A stretch of DNA of 64,000 nucleotides from an uncultured Sutterella sp. (GCA_905206365.1 CAJLHF010000006.1:20757-84756); one strand, 5' to 3'; shown: positions 53,211-62,795, counted from the first letter of the stretch. Made by a program: numbers and translations. Notes: a model not told the origin generated them from the sequence alone.

Positions 53211-54539
53211 ATGTCTCAAACGATTCTGCAAAGCGTTCCGGTCGGTCAGAAGGTCGGCATCGCGTTTTCCGGCGGCCTTGATACGAGCGCTGCTCTTCGT
53301 TGGATGAAGAACAAGGGAGCTCTCCCCTACGCCTACACCGCCAACCTCGGTCAGCCCGACGAAAAGGACTATGAAGCCATTCCGCGCCGCGCCATGGAGT
53401 ACGGCGCCGAAAACGCCCGCCTGATCGACTGCCGTCCGCAGCTCGTCAACGAAGGCATCGCCGCCATCCAGTCGGGGGCCTTCCATATTTCGACGGGCGG
53501 GCAGCTCTACTTCAACACGACGCCGATCGGCCGCGCCGTGACGGGCACGATGCTCGTGGCGGCCATGCGCGAAGACGGCGTCCACATCTGGGGCGACGGT
53601 TCGACCTACAAGGGCAACGACATCGAACGCTTCTACCGTTACGGCCTCCTTGCGAATCCGAACCTCAAGATCTACAAGCCCTGGCTCGACACGCAGTTCA
53701 TCTCCGAACTCGGCGGCCGTGCGGAAATGTCCGCCTTCCTTCAGGCCGAGGGCTTCAACTACCGCATGAGCGCCGAAAAGGCCTACTCGACCGACTCGAA
53801 CATGCTTGGTGCCACGCACGAAGCGAAGGATCTCGAAGAGCTTTCTTCGAGCATCAAGATCGTCGAACCGATCATGGGCGTGCCCTTCTGGAAGGAAGAT
53901 TGCGACGTCAAGCCCGAAGTCGTGACCGTGGCCTTTGAAGAAGGCATGCCGGTGGCGATCAACGGCCAGCGCTTCTCCGACCGCGTCGCTCTTATGGAAG
54001 AAGCCAACCGCGTGGGCGGCCGTCACGGTCTCGGCATGTCCGACCAGATTGAAAACCGCATCATCGAAGCCAAGAGCCGCGGCATCTACGAAGCCCCGGG
54101 CATGGCGCTTCTCTTCATCGCCTACGAACGCCTTGTCACCGGCATCCACAACGAAGACACGATCGAACAGTACCGCATCAACGGTATCAAGCTCGGTCGC
54201 CTCCTCTACCAGGGCCGCTGGTTCGACAGCCAGGCGATCATGTTGCGCGAAAGCGCCATGCACTGGGTGGCGCGTGCAGTCACGGGCGAAGTCACGCTGG
54301 AGTTGCGTCGCGGCAACGACTACTCGATTCTCAACACCGTGAGCCCGAACCTCACGTACGAACCCTCGCGTCTCACGATGGAAAAGGGCGACTCGATGTT
54401 CACGGCCGTCGACCGTATCGGTCAGCTCACGATGCGCAACCTCGACATCGTCGATACGCGTCAGAAGCTCGGCATCTACTCGAAGGCCGGTCTCCTTGCG
54501 GCCGGTCCCGACGATGTCACCCCGATGCTCGGTCGCTAA
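53211..54539 (+). CDS. argG: Argininosuccinate synthase
   Basis: ArgG joins citrulline and aspartate with ATP to make argininosuccinate in arginine synthesis. The 442-residue protein is the E. coli-like long type; it starts MSQTILQSVPVGQKVGIAFS with the PP-loop FSGGLDTSAALRWM near 19-32, HISTGGQLYFNTTPIGRAVT, and GDGSTYKGNDIERFYRYG. TTGGAGTGG precedes the ATG. No other arg genes adjoin it. A strong hairpin follows. Confidence 0.96.
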   Translation: MSQTILQSVPVGQKVGIAFSGGLDTSAALRWMKNKGALPYAYTANLGQPDEKDYEAIPRRAMEYGAENARLIDCRPQLVNEGIAAIQSGAFHISTGGQLYFNTTPIGRAVTGTMLVAAMREDGVHIWGDGSTYKGNDIERFYRYGLLANPNLKIYKPWLDTQFISELGGRAEMSAFLQAEGFNYRMSAEKAYSTDSNMLGATHEAKDLEELSSSIKIVEPIMGVPFWKEDCDVKPEVVTVAFEEGMPVAINGQRFSDRVALMEEANRVGGRHGLGMSDQIENRIIEAKSRGIYEAPGMALLFIAYERLVTGIHNEDTIEQYRINGIKLGRLLYQGRWFDSQAIMLRESAMHWVARAVTGEVTLELRRGNDYSILNTVSPNLTYEPSRLTMEKGDSMFTAVDRIGQLTMRNLDIVDTRQKLGIYSKAGLLAAGPDDVTPMLGR

Positions 54540-54596
54540 GCCGAAAGCAAGCGGACGCTCCTCGGAGTTCCGCGCGTAAAACTTGCAAGTAAGAGC

Positions 54597-54636
54597 GCCG
54601 CCGGACGGAAAGCGATTTCCGTCCGGCGGTGTCTTT
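54597..54636 (+). terminator. Terminator-like hairpin after argG
   Basis: CGCCGCCGGACGGAAA pairs with TTTCCGTCCGGCGG around a GCGA loop; the T-run (GTCTTT) is weak. Confidence 0.65.
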
Positions 54637-54757
54637 GCGTCCCGAACTCGCGAACGGTGCGGCGGAAGCCGCCGAGCAAAGGAGTAACATGCTCGGAAAG
54701 TCCCGTCCGGCGCACGATTTCAACGGACGAACAGACCCAATCATCCGAGAACACATC

Positions 54758-55888
54758 ATGAATGAACGACACACGGACAGCGAAGCGACGGCGGGCGAAA
54801 TGCCTCAGAAGGCTTCGCACGACTACACCGGACACGGTCGGGGTGACAGTGCCTGGGGGCATGCCGCCGAAAAGACGAAAAAATCCGTCCTCGGTCTTGC
54901 GGTGGGCCTTACCCTCACTTTTTCCTTCGTCGAACTTCTCGGCGGCCTCTGGAGCAATTCGCTCGCACTGATCGGGGACGCGGGTCACATGGTGACCGAC
55001 TCGGCGAGTCTTCTTTTCGCGCTGATCGCCAATCTGATCGCGCAGCGGGGCGCCGACCGCGACCACTCGTTCGGCCACGGGCGCGTCGAAGTGCTCGCCG
55101 CGTTCGTGAACGGAATCGTCATGCTCGGCGTCGTCTTCTGGCTCTTTTGGGAGGCGTTCGGGCGCATCTCGAACCCCGAGCCCGTTTCGGGCTTTTCGGT
55201 GATGGCGATTGCGGCGATCGGTCTCGTGATCAATCTCGGTGTGGCTTGGTCGCTTTCGCGCGACAAAAAAAACGTCAATACCCGCGCGGCGCTTCTGCAC
55301 GTGATGGGCGACCTTCTCGGCTCGGTGGCCGCCATCGCGGCGGGTGCCGTGATTTGGATGGGCGGCCCCGCGGTCATCGACCCGATTCTCTCGATGTTGG
55401 TGGGTGTCATGCTGTTGCACGCCACGTATGAAATTCTGCGCGACGCGTCGCGCGTGCTTCTCGACGGGGTGCCCGAAGGGGTGGAACTCGACGACGTGGG
55501 ACGTTTCCTCGAAGAGATCCCCTCGGTGCGACACGTGCACGACCTGCATGTCTGGACGATGAGCCCGGGGCACGGGGCGATCCAGTGTCACGTGCAGATC
55601 GAGTCGCCCGCCTGCTGGCCGAAGATTCTCGATGCGATCCGTACGGGGCTGCACGACCGCTTTGGGATCGATCACGTGACGGTGCAACCCGAATGGGTGC
55701 TCGGCGAAAAGGGTTGCGATTGCGCGTGCGAAGAGGACGACGCGGATTGCGGTTGCGACCGGAGCATGCGCTCTTGCACGAGCTGCTCGAGCGAACTCGT
55801 CGCCGCACTAGACGAACGGATCGAACGCGCCGAGCGCGATCTTCGTCGGAAAGAGGCGGCTGCCGAAGCCGTCCGACGCGGCGACTGA
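54758..55888 (+). CDS. Cation diffusion facilitator (ZitB/CzcD-like zinc exporter) with Cys-rich tail
   Basis: This is an inner-membrane proton-driven exporter of zinc or similar metals. The 376-residue protein has six segments, with metal-site motifs GDAGHMVTD (D74, H77, D81) and LLHVMGD (about 180-184), and a cytoplasmic C-terminal domain (HVHDLHVWTMSPGH). Residues about 318-345 add seven cysteines in CDCACE, CGC and CTSC clusters, not usual in ZitB. The N-terminus has scattered His. An ATG at 54689 has a better AAAGGAG but would add 23 residues coded with triplets that look rare for this genome, so 54758 is preferred with some doubt. Confidence 0.88.
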   Translation: MNERHTDSEATAGEMPQKASHDYTGHGRGDSAWGHAAEKTKKSVLGLAVGLTLTFSFVELLGGLWSNSLALIGDAGHMVTDSASLLFALIANLIAQRGADRDHSFGHGRVEVLAAFVNGIVMLGVVFWLFWEAFGRISNPEPVSGFSVMAIAAIGLVINLGVAWSLSRDKKNVNTRAALLHVMGDLLGSVAAIAAGAVIWMGGPAVIDPILSMLVGVMLLHATYEILRDASRVLLDGVPEGVELDDVGRFLEEIPSVRHVHDLHVWTMSPGHGAIQCHVQIESPACWPKILDAIRTGLHDRFGIDHVTVQPEWVLGEKGCDCACEEDDADCGCDRSMRSCTSCSSELVAALDERIERAERDLRRKEAAAEAVRRGD

Positions 55889-55945
55889 CGTCGTTGGCCG
55901 AAGTTCGAAGGGGTTTTCGAACGGCCTTCTGTTTACACTTCTTTC

Positions 55946-55980
55946 AAGCGCCCGGTCTTCGTGTCCGGGCGCTTTGTTTC
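55946..55980 (+). terminator. Terminator after the CDF exporter gene
   Basis: AAGCGCCCGG pairs with CCGGGCGCTT, followed by TGTTT. Confidence 0.7.
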
Positions 55981-56190
55981 AGAGGCGGCGCGGCGCTTGC
56001 GTTTGACGCTTTCGGAGGGGGCGAAACTATCGGCCCCGCGGTGTTTTCTACTACAATGAACACGCAGATTCGGGCCCCTTTTGCGGGGTTCTTGTTCGGA
56101 TGTGGCCCTCGTGCCGCGGGCTCCGGCCGGTCGGATGCGTTCCGCCCGGCCTCTCGGGTTTTTGTGCGCGGTTTGCGGCGAACATCGGGT

Positions 56191-56196
56191 TATAAT
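56191..56196 (+). promoter_or_regulatory. -10 element upstream of pyrG
   Basis: A perfect TATAAT lies 47 bp before pyrG, with no good -35 at the right spacing. A TACAAT at 56052 is another candidate. The 262-bp gap from the CDF terminator to pyrG shows no gene. Confidence 0.4.
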
Positions 56197-56242
56197 CACC
56201 GTTTTTAATTTTTCTCCACTTCTCGGCTGGACGGACAGTTTC

Positions 56243-57892
56243 ATGACCAAGTATGTATTTGTGACGGGCGGCGTGGTTTCCTCCCTCGGTAAGGGCATTG
56301 CCGCGGCGTCCCTCGCTGCGATCCTCGAATCCCGCGGGCTCAAGGTGACGATGATCAAGCTCGATCCCTACATCAACGTGGACCCGGGCACGATGTCGCC
56401 TTTCCAGCACGGTGAAGTGTTCGTGACGGAAGACGGCGCCGAAACCGACCTCGACCTCGGACACTACGAGCGCTTCATCTCTTCGAAGATGCACAAGCCC
56501 AACAACTTCACGTCGGGCCAGATCTACGAAAGCGTTCTTCGCAAGGAACGTCGCGGCGAATACCTCGGCAAGACCGTGCAGGTGATCCCGCACATCACGA
56601 ACGAAATTCAGGAATTCATCGGCCGCGGCGCTTCTTCCGCCTGGGACGGCAAGCCCGACGTGTGCGTCGTTGAAATCGGCGGTACGGTTGGCGACATCGA
56701 ATCGCTCCCCTTCGTCGAAGCCGTGCGTCAGATGTCCTTCCGCGTGGGCCGCAACAACACGTGCTTTATCCACCTCACGCTCTGTCCGTGGGTGGCCTCG
56801 GCGGGCGAATTGAAGACCAAGCCGACGCAGCACTCCGTGCAGAAGCTGCGTGAAGAGGGCGTCTATCCGGACGTGCTCCTTTGCCGTGCCGAACGCATGA
56901 TCCCCGAAAACGAACGCGCGAAGATTTCGCTCTTCTCGAACGTTCCGATGAACTGCGTGATCAGCGTGGCCGACGCTTCGACGATCTACGAAGTGCCCCT
57001 GATGCTCCATGCCCAGGGGCTCGACGACATCGTCTGCGAGAAGCTCGGTCTTGAAACCGCGCCCGCCGACCTTTCGGCTTGGGAAAACATCGTCAACAAC
57101 ATCAAGCACCCGAAGCGCGAAGTGACGGTCGGTATGGTCGGCAAGTATGTCGACTACGCCGACAGCTACAAGTCGCTCAACGAAGCGCTCGTGCACGCCG
57201 GCATCCACACGGAAACGAAGGTTCGCACCAAGTTCATCGATTCGACGAAGATCGAAGAAGAAGGTACGGCCGTACTCGAAGGACTCGACGCCATTCTCGT
57301 TCCGGGCGGCTTCGGCAAGCGCGGCACCGAAGGCATGATCAAGGCCATCGAGTACGCTCGCGAAAACAAGATCCCGTTCCTCGGCATTTGCCTCGGCATG
57401 CAGATGGCCGTGATCGAATTCGCCCGCCACGTCTGCGGGCTCGGCGGCGCCAACTCGACCGAACTCGATCCCGACACGCCGCACCCCGTCGTCGCGCTCA
57501 TCACCGAATGGAAGGACCGTACGGGCGAAATCCAGAAGCGCAACGAAGGGTCGGACCTCGGCGGCACGATGCGTCTGGGGCGCCAGGAAGTGCCGGTTCG
57601 TCCGGGCACCCTCGCGCACCGCATCTACGGCGATGTCGTGGCCGAACGCCATCGTCACCGCTACGAAGTGAACAATGCCTACGTCGCGCAGTTCGAAGAA
57701 AAGGGCATGGTGATTTCGGCCAAGACTCCGAGCGAGCATCTCCCCGAAATGATGGAACTGCCCGATCATCCCTTCTTCTTCGCCGTGCAGTTCCATCCGG
57801 AATTCACGTCGAATCCGCGCTTCGGTCATCCGCTCTTCAAGGCGTATATCGAAGCGGCCATCGCCCGTTCCGAAGCGAAGCAGGCGAACTGA
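56243..57892 (+). CDS. pyrG: CTP synthase
   Basis: PyrG aminates UTP to CTP using glutamine. The 549-residue protein starts MTKYVFVTGGVVSSLGKGIA; the synthase domain has KLDPYINVDPGTMSPFQHGE and GGTVGDIES, and the C-terminal glutaminase has the nucleophile Cys at about 383 in LGICLGMQ and the His-Glu pair in VQFHPEFTS. E. coli PyrG is 545 residues. It leads the pyrG-kdsA-eno-ftsB group. Confidence 0.97.
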   Translation: MTKYVFVTGGVVSSLGKGIAAASLAAILESRGLKVTMIKLDPYINVDPGTMSPFQHGEVFVTEDGAETDLDLGHYERFISSKMHKPNNFTSGQIYESVLRKERRGEYLGKTVQVIPHITNEIQEFIGRGASSAWDGKPDVCVVEIGGTVGDIESLPFVEAVRQMSFRVGRNNTCFIHLTLCPWVASAGELKTKPTQHSVQKLREEGVYPDVLLCRAERMIPENERAKISLFSNVPMNCVISVADASTIYEVPLMLHAQGLDDIVCEKLGLETAPADLSAWENIVNNIKHPKREVTVGMVGKYVDYADSYKSLNEALVHAGIHTETKVRTKFIDSTKIEEEGTAVLEGLDAILVPGGFGKRGTEGMIKAIEYARENKIPFLGICLGMQMAVIEFARHVCGLGGANSTELDPDTPHPVVALITEWKDRTGEIQKRNEGSDLGGTMRLGRQEVPVRPGTLAHRIYGDVVAERHRHRYEVNNAYVAQFEEKGMVISAKTPSEHLPEMMELPDHPFFFAVQFHPEFTSNPRFGHPLFKAYIEAAIARSEAKQAN

Positions 57893-58025
57893 CCGTAAGG
57901 TCGAACCGGGACGGAGCCGCGGCTTCGTCCCGAACACACGAATGTTGCGCCGACCCGATCACCCAACCGCCCGCCTAGCGCGAACGGGGGCGAAGGGTCG
58001 GTTTTTTTTCAAGGAGACTTTGCCG

Positions 58026-58883
58026 ATGCAGCTGTGTGGTTTCGAAGCCGGGCTTGATCGCCCTTTCTTTCTTTTGGCGGGCCCCTGCGTGCTTGAAGGC
58101 GAGCAGATGGCGATCGACATCGCCGGGCACCTCAAGGAGGTGACGGGCGAACTCGGCATCCCCTACGTCTTCAAGGCGAGCTACGACAAGGCTAACCGCA
58201 CCTCCGGGAAGAGCTTCCGGGGTCCCGGCATGGAAGAGGGGTTGCGCATTCTCGACGAAGTGCGTCGTCAGGTGGGCGTGCCCGTCATCACGGACGTGCA
58301 CACCGAGGCGGAAGTCCCTGCGGTTGCGGCCGTGGCCGACATTCTGCAGACGCCCGCGTTCCTCTGTCGCCAGACGGATTTCATCCGCGCCTGCGCGATG
58401 TCCGGCAAGCCCGTCAACATCAAGAAGGGTCAGTTCCTCGCCCCCGGCGACATGAAGAACGTCGTTGAAAAGGCGCGTGCCGCCGCCGAAGAAGCGGGTC
58501 TCTCGACCGATCGCTTCCTCGTGTGCGAACGCGGCGCCTCCTTCGGCTACGGGAACCTCGTCTCCGACATGCGCTCGCTCGCGATCATGCGCGAAACCGG
58601 CGCTCCCGTCGTCTTTGACGCCACGCACTCCGTGCAGCTCCCCGGCGGAAACGGCACCTGCTCGGGCGGTCAACGCCAGTTCGTGCCCGTCCTGGCGCGT
58701 GCGGCCGTGGCGGTCGGCGTTGCGGGTCTGTTCATGGAAACGCACCCGAATCCCGCCTGCGCGCTGAGCGACGGCCCGAATGCCGTTCCGCTCGAACGGA
58801 TGAAGGATCTCCTCACGAGCCTCGTCGAAATCGATCGTATCGTGAAGGGTCGTCCCTTCCTCGAAGACACTTTCGCTCTCTAA
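58026..58883 (+). CDS. kdsA: 3-deoxy-8-phosphooctulonate synthase (KDO-8-P synthase)
   Basis: KdsA condenses PEP and arabinose-5-phosphate to make KDO-8-P for LPS. The 285-residue TIM barrel starts MQLCGFEAGLDRPFFLLAGPC with FKASYDKANRTSGKSFRGPG, TDVHTE, KPVNIKKGQFL, ERGASFGYGNLVSDMR and DATHSVQLPGG. AAGGAGAC precedes the ATG. It lies 133 bp after pyrG and 83 bp before eno; with lptE it shows an LPS-bearing outer membrane. Confidence 0.96.
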   Translation: MQLCGFEAGLDRPFFLLAGPCVLEGEQMAIDIAGHLKEVTGELGIPYVFKASYDKANRTSGKSFRGPGMEEGLRILDEVRRQVGVPVITDVHTEAEVPAVAAVADILQTPAFLCRQTDFIRACAMSGKPVNIKKGQFLAPGDMKNVVEKARAAAEEAGLSTDRFLVCERGASFGYGNLVSDMRSLAIMRETGAPVVFDATHSVQLPGGNGTCSGGQRQFVPVLARAAVAVGVAGLFMETHPNPACALSDGPNAVPLERMKDLLTSLVEIDRIVKGRPFLEDTFAL

Positions 58884-58966
58884 AACATCGTTTCGAGCGA
58901 TGCTTCTCTCGGGACTTCCGGGAGACGGGTCGCCCACCCCACGCTTAACCCAGAAAAGGATTCATC

Positions 58967-60256
58967 ATGAGTTCCATTATTGATGTCATCGGCCGTGAAG
59001 TGCTCGACAGCCGCGGCAACCCCACCGTTGAAGCCGAAGTCTGGCTCGAAAGCGGCGTCGTCGGCCGTGCGGCCGTTCCGTCGGGCGCCTCGACGGGCGT
59101 GCGCGAAGCGATCGAGCTGCGCGACAACGATCCGAAACGCTACTGCGGCAAGGGCGTGCTCACCGCCGTGAGTCACGTCTCGGGTGAAATCGCCGACGCG
59201 CTGATCGGTCTTGAAGCCACCGACCAGGCCTACATCGATCGCCTCATGGTCAAGCTGGACGGTACGGACAACAAGAGCCGTCTCGGCGCCAACGCGATCC
59301 TCGCCGTCTCGATGGCCGTCGCCCGCGCCGCGGCCGAAGAATCCGGCCAGCCGCTCTACCGCTACTTCGGCGGCATGGGGGCTCTTCAGATGCCCGTCCC
59401 GATGATGAACGTCATCAACGGCGGCGCTCACGCGAACAATAACCTCGACCTTCAGGAATTCATGATCATCCCGGTGGGCGCTCCCTCGCTGCGCGAAGCG
59501 CTCCGCTACGGCGCGGAAACCTTCCATGCCCTGAAGAAGATCATCAACGGCCGCGGCATGTCGACCGCCGTGGGCGACGAAGGCGGCTTCGCTCCCAAGT
59601 GCGAATCGCACGAAGAAGCGATCGAGCTCATCCTCGAAGCCATCCGTGCCGCAGGCTACGAACCGGGTAAGGACATCGCACTCGCGCTCGACTGTGCGTC
59701 TTCGGAATTCTTCGTCGACGGCAAGTACGTCATGAAGAAGTCCTCCGGGGCCGAACTCACCGCCGAAGAATGGATCGACGTTCTTGCCGGCTGGTGCGAC
59801 AAGTACCCGATCATTTCGATCGAAGACGGCATGGCCGAAGGCGACTGGGAAGGCTGGGCCAAGCTCACGGCCGCTCTCGGCAAGCGCGTTCAGCTCGTCG
59901 GCGACGACCTCTTCGTCACGAACCCCGCGATCCTCAAGGAAGGCATCGAAAAGGGCGTGGCGAACTCGATCCTCATCAAGGTCAACCAGATCGGCACCCT
60001 CACGGAAACGTTCGAAGCGATTGAAATGGCCAAGCGCGCCGGCTATACGGCTGTCGTCTCGCACCGTTCGGGCGAAACGGAAGACAGCACCATCGCCGAC
60101 ATCGCCGTCGGTCTCAACGCCGGTCAGATCAAGACGGGTTCGATGAGCCGCTCCGACCGTATGGCCAAGTACAACCAGCTCCTTCGCATCGAAGAGCACC
60201 TCGCCGAAGTGGCCGTCTATCCCGGCCGCGACGCGTTCTACTCGATCCGTCGCTGA
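58967..60256 (+). CDS. eno: Enolase
   Basis: Enolase converts 2-phosphoglycerate to PEP and in proteobacteria may join the RNase E degradosome. The 429-residue protein starts MSSIIDVIGREVLDSRGNPT and contains SGASTGVREA, GGAHANNNLDLQEFM, GDEGGFAP, the metal ligands in SIEDGMAE and GDDLFVTN, and VSHRSGETEDSTIADIAVG. PEP made here is a substrate for the adjacent kdsA. ftsB follows 33 bp later. Confidence 0.98.
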   Translation: MSSIIDVIGREVLDSRGNPTVEAEVWLESGVVGRAAVPSGASTGVREAIELRDNDPKRYCGKGVLTAVSHVSGEIADALIGLEATDQAYIDRLMVKLDGTDNKSRLGANAILAVSMAVARAAAEESGQPLYRYFGGMGALQMPVPMMNVINGGAHANNNLDLQEFMIIPVGAPSLREALRYGAETFHALKKIINGRGMSTAVGDEGGFAPKCESHEEAIELILEAIRAAGYEPGKDIALALDCASSEFFVDGKYVMKKSSGAELTAEEWIDVLAGWCDKYPIISIEDGMAEGDWEGWAKLTAALGKRVQLVGDDLFVTNPAILKEGIEKGVANSILIKVNQIGTLTETFEAIEMAKRAGYTAVVSHRSGETEDSTIADIAVGLNAGQIKTGSMSRSDRMAKYNQLLRIEEHLAEVAVYPGRDAFYSIRR

Positions 60257-60289
60257 GTCGACGCGCGTTGAGCGGAGAAGACACGCCTC

Positions 60290-60718
60290 ATGATCCGTAT
60301 CTTCATCGTCCTGCTCCTTCTCGGAATCGGTGTCACGCAGTACCAGCTTTGGGCCGGTCGCGCGAGCTGGTTCCGACTGAAGGAGCTCGAGCAGACGCTC
60401 GTGGCCCAGCGAGCCGCGAACGATCGGTTGCGCCTGCAAAACGAAGCATTTGCGGCCGAACTCTACTCGCTTGAAAACCAGCGCGACGCCATCGAAGAGC
60501 GCGCCCGCTGGGATTTGACCATGGTGAAGGATCGCGAGGTGCTTTTCCGGCTCGAAGGCGAAGAGGCGGCCCGGGAACGGGGCGCCGCGAGCATGCCCGA
60601 CTATCAGAAGCCCGACATCAAGCCCGGGTCCGATCCCACGTTCGAGGCGAAGAAGTCGGACCTCTACCACGCGCCGAAACATCTCTCGGCTCCGAAGGCG
60701 CGGGACCGCCGCGAGTGA
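60290..60718 (+). CDS. ftsB: Cell division protein FtsB
   Basis: FtsB is a bitopic protein that links FtsQ and FtsL at the septum. The 142-residue protein has one N-terminal membrane segment (about 2-19), then a coiled coil (about 28-75) with LKELEQTLVAQRAANDRL and NEAFAAELYSLENQRDAIEE, and RWDLTMVKDREVLFR typical of FtsB. It is longer than E. coli FtsB (103) through a charged, Pro-rich tail. The position after eno is the standard one. Confidence 0.9.
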   Translation: MIRIFIVLLLLGIGVTQYQLWAGRASWFRLKELEQTLVAQRAANDRLRLQNEAFAAELYSLENQRDAIEERARWDLTMVKDREVLFRLEGEEAARERGAASMPDYQKPDIKPGSDPTFEAKKSDLYHAPKHLSAPKARDRRE

Positions 60719-60753
60719 GTTCGGGTTCGCAAACCGCCGTGCTCGAAAACCCA

Positions 60754-60789
60754 AAACGGCATGCCTTTCGGAGGGCATGCCGTTTTTTC
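60754..60789. terminator. Shared terminator between ftsB and the sensor kinase gene
   Basis: AAAACGGCATGCC pairs with GGCATGCCGTTTT, with T-runs on both strands. Confidence 0.9.
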
Positions 60790-60813
60790 GTCGCTGCGGG
60801 GTTAAATACAGCT

Positions 60814-62343
60814 TTAGGCGTCTTCCGTGGCTTTGTCGGTTTCGTCCGCGTCGGATGCGGCGGGGAGTGCCAGACGGACGCTGGCCTTGAGTCCCGGGGG
60901 CACCTCGCCCGGGCGGGCGTCGGCAAGTTCGATCCGTGCACCCACCGTCTCGGCATACGTGCGCACGATCGCAAGTCCCAGGCCCGTCCCCGGAAGGCCC
61001 GAACCCGCGATGCGGTAGAAGGGATCGAACACGCGTTCGCGTTCGCTCTCGGGAATGCCCGGCCCCGTATCCGAAACGACGATCGAGAGGTCCCGGGCCG
61101 AACGCTCGACGCGCACCGTCACGGCCCCTCGGGCTGGCGTGTAGTGGACGGCGTTTTCGACGAGGTTGCGTACCATCGCCTGAATCGCCGCGCGCGAGAC
61201 GCCCTTGACGGGCGCTTCGGGGGTGTCGGTGTCGAGTCCCTCGACTTCGAAGCGAATCGACTTCTCGGCGATGGCGGGAAGAATGGGCTCCACCACGTCG
61301 CCGACGAGTTCCGAGAGGTACCAGGGTTTGGCGTCGCGTGCGAGCACGGCGGCGCTCTCGCCCGCCTGAGCGCGAGCGAAGAGGAGCAGTTGCGAGACCT
61401 GATGGACGGACCGTGCCAGACCCGATTCCAGGTTTTCAACGATCGGGCGAGCTTCTTCGGAGAGATTGAGGCGCTTGAGATGTTCGGCCTCGATCGTGAG
61501 CGACGTGAGGGGCGAGCGAAGTTCGTGCGCGGCATCCGCCGTGAAGCGGATTTCGCGCGTGCGCGCGGCCTGTACGCGCGCGAGCAGATCGTTCACGGCC
61601 TCGACGAAGGGAGCGATTTCCAAAGGAACGCCCGCGTAGGAAAGGGGTGCGAGATCGGTGGCGGAGCGGCCTTTCACGTCGGCCGCGGCGCGCTTCAACG
61701 GTCGCAACGCCCGCCAAAGGACGGCGCTGATCGCAAAAAGGAGGAGCGGTAACAAAACGAGTAACGGCATCACCGCGGTCTTCGCCTGCTCCAGCACCGT
61801 CGCTTCGCGCATCGCCATCGGCTCGGCCAGTGCCGTGTAGCGACCGTTCGGCAAAAAGACGAGACACACGCGGTGGGGCTCCCCGTCGATCTCGAGCGTG
61901 GAAAGCCCCGCAGGGAGTGCCTTTTCCAGCGTGGTTGACACCGCCTGACCCTGACGGGTAATGAGGCGAACGAGGACGGACTCGCCCGCGGGAATCGCCG
62001 TACGGCGCTCGCCCGCGTTGCGGTCCGGAGCCATTCCCATGCGGTTCATCATGCCGCGCATCATCATGCGGTGGTGGCGCATCGGAAGCGGCTGGTCCGA
62101 TTCGATCCGTTCGGCAAACTGCTTCGGATCCATCGTGAGGGCCCGCGGGACGAGTGCGGCGACGTCGGCACGCGCCAACGCGGCCGTCATGTCTTCGAGG
62201 TGCGCGTCCTGCATGGCGAGCGCGTCCTCGCGCGCCCACCAAAAGAGGGCGGCCGCGGTGAGAATCATCAGAAGGGCCGATACCGTGACGACGGCGGCGA
62301 GGGTTCGGCCGAGAAGCGATCGCCTCAGAGTCGAGAAAAACAT
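60814..62343 (-). CDS. Two-component sensor histidine kinase with Met/His-rich periplasmic loop
   Basis: This 509-residue membrane kinase resembles QseC/PmrB/TctE types. TM1 is about 14-36, the periplasmic domain about 37-188, and TM2 about 190-210, followed by HAMP. The phosphoacceptor His is 273 in FTADAAHELRSPLTSL; N box NLVENAVHYTP, G1 DTGPGIPES, F box FDPFYR and G2 GTGLGLAIV follow. The sensor domain has a run at 88-104 (MRHHRMMMRGMMNRMGM) with eight Met and two His, a composition known from copper- and silver-binding proteins. Its regulator is encoded upstream at 62844, separated by a decayed gene. The signal is unknown. Confidence 0.9.
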   Translation of the reverse strand: MFFSTLRRSLLGRTLAAVVTVSALLMILTAAALFWWAREDALAMQDAHLEDMTAALARADVAALVPRALTMDPKQFAERIESDQPLPMRHHRMMMRGMMNRMGMAPDRNAGERRTAIPAGESVLVRLITRQGQAVSTTLEKALPAGLSTLEIDGEPHRVCLVFLPNGRYTALAEPMAMREATVLEQAKTAVMPLLVLLPLLLFAISAVLWRALRPLKRAAADVKGRSATDLAPLSYAGVPLEIAPFVEAVNDLLARVQAARTREIRFTADAAHELRSPLTSLTIEAEHLKRLNLSEEARPIVENLESGLARSVHQVSQLLLFARAQAGESAAVLARDAKPWYLSELVGDVVEPILPAIAEKSIRFEVEGLDTDTPEAPVKGVSRAAIQAMVRNLVENAVHYTPARGAVTVRVERSARDLSIVVSDTGPGIPESERERVFDPFYRIAGSGLPGTGLGLAIVRTYAETVGARIELADARPGEVPPGLKASVRLALPAASDADETDKATEDA

Positions 62344-62374
62344 GCGGGCTCCGTAGTGTGCGTGTTCGGGAGTT

Positions 62375-62795
62375 TTAGAAGTGTTCCGACGTTACGGTGT
62401 CCGACCGGCCGAGAAGACGCGTCCGGAGGAATCCCGCAAGGGTCACATGAGAAAGCGCCTCTCCGATCGGCGTGGACCGGCACGGGAATTCTTCGCGCAC
62501 CATGTTGCGAAACCTCCAGGAGGCGAATTGTCCGTAGGCTTCGTCCATCAGAGCGGAAGTCTCGTCGTCGAACTTTCGGGAGTCGACGACGCGGGGCAGA
62601 GGGGGCCGTGCTGCCACGCCTCGATCAGCTCGGCAAAGAGCGGGAGGCCGTAGAGCGTGATCGAAAAGTCCTGTGCGTAGCAGACCAACTTCTGCGGTTT
62701 GAGGTTGGTGATGACGTTGCGTTGCCGGCATCTTTTTCCATTTTCGAAAGGAAGTACTCGGCCGTGTCAAAGCAGGCGAGCATGAGGTCCTCCAT
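62375..62795 (-). pseudogene. Decayed Panacea/DUF4065 (SocA-like) antitoxin-type gene
   Basis: Pieces of one protein lie in three frames on the minus strand. From the ATG at 62795: MEDLMLACFDTAEYFLSKME; after a shift near 62720: NVITNLKPQKLVCYAQDF then SITLYGLPLFAELIEAWQHG and PLCP; after a shift near 62595, in a C run: RVVDSRKFDDETSALMDEAY, GQFASWRFRNMVREE, to a stop at 62375. The order KLQKLVYYAQ-like helix, GxPLF, IEAWxxGPxxP and the later LxxxY-like helix is the Panacea domain found in SocA and many toxin-associated antitoxins. One added base at each break would restore about 140 residues. Two breaks argue for true decay. No toxin gene is beside it. Confidence 0.75.

Noticed and set aside
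54689..54757. An upstream ATG for the CDF exporter with a good AAAGGAG
   Set aside because: Its 23 extra codons include GGA, CGA, ACA and CCA, which look rare in this genome, and are not family-like. It stays possible but is not preferred.
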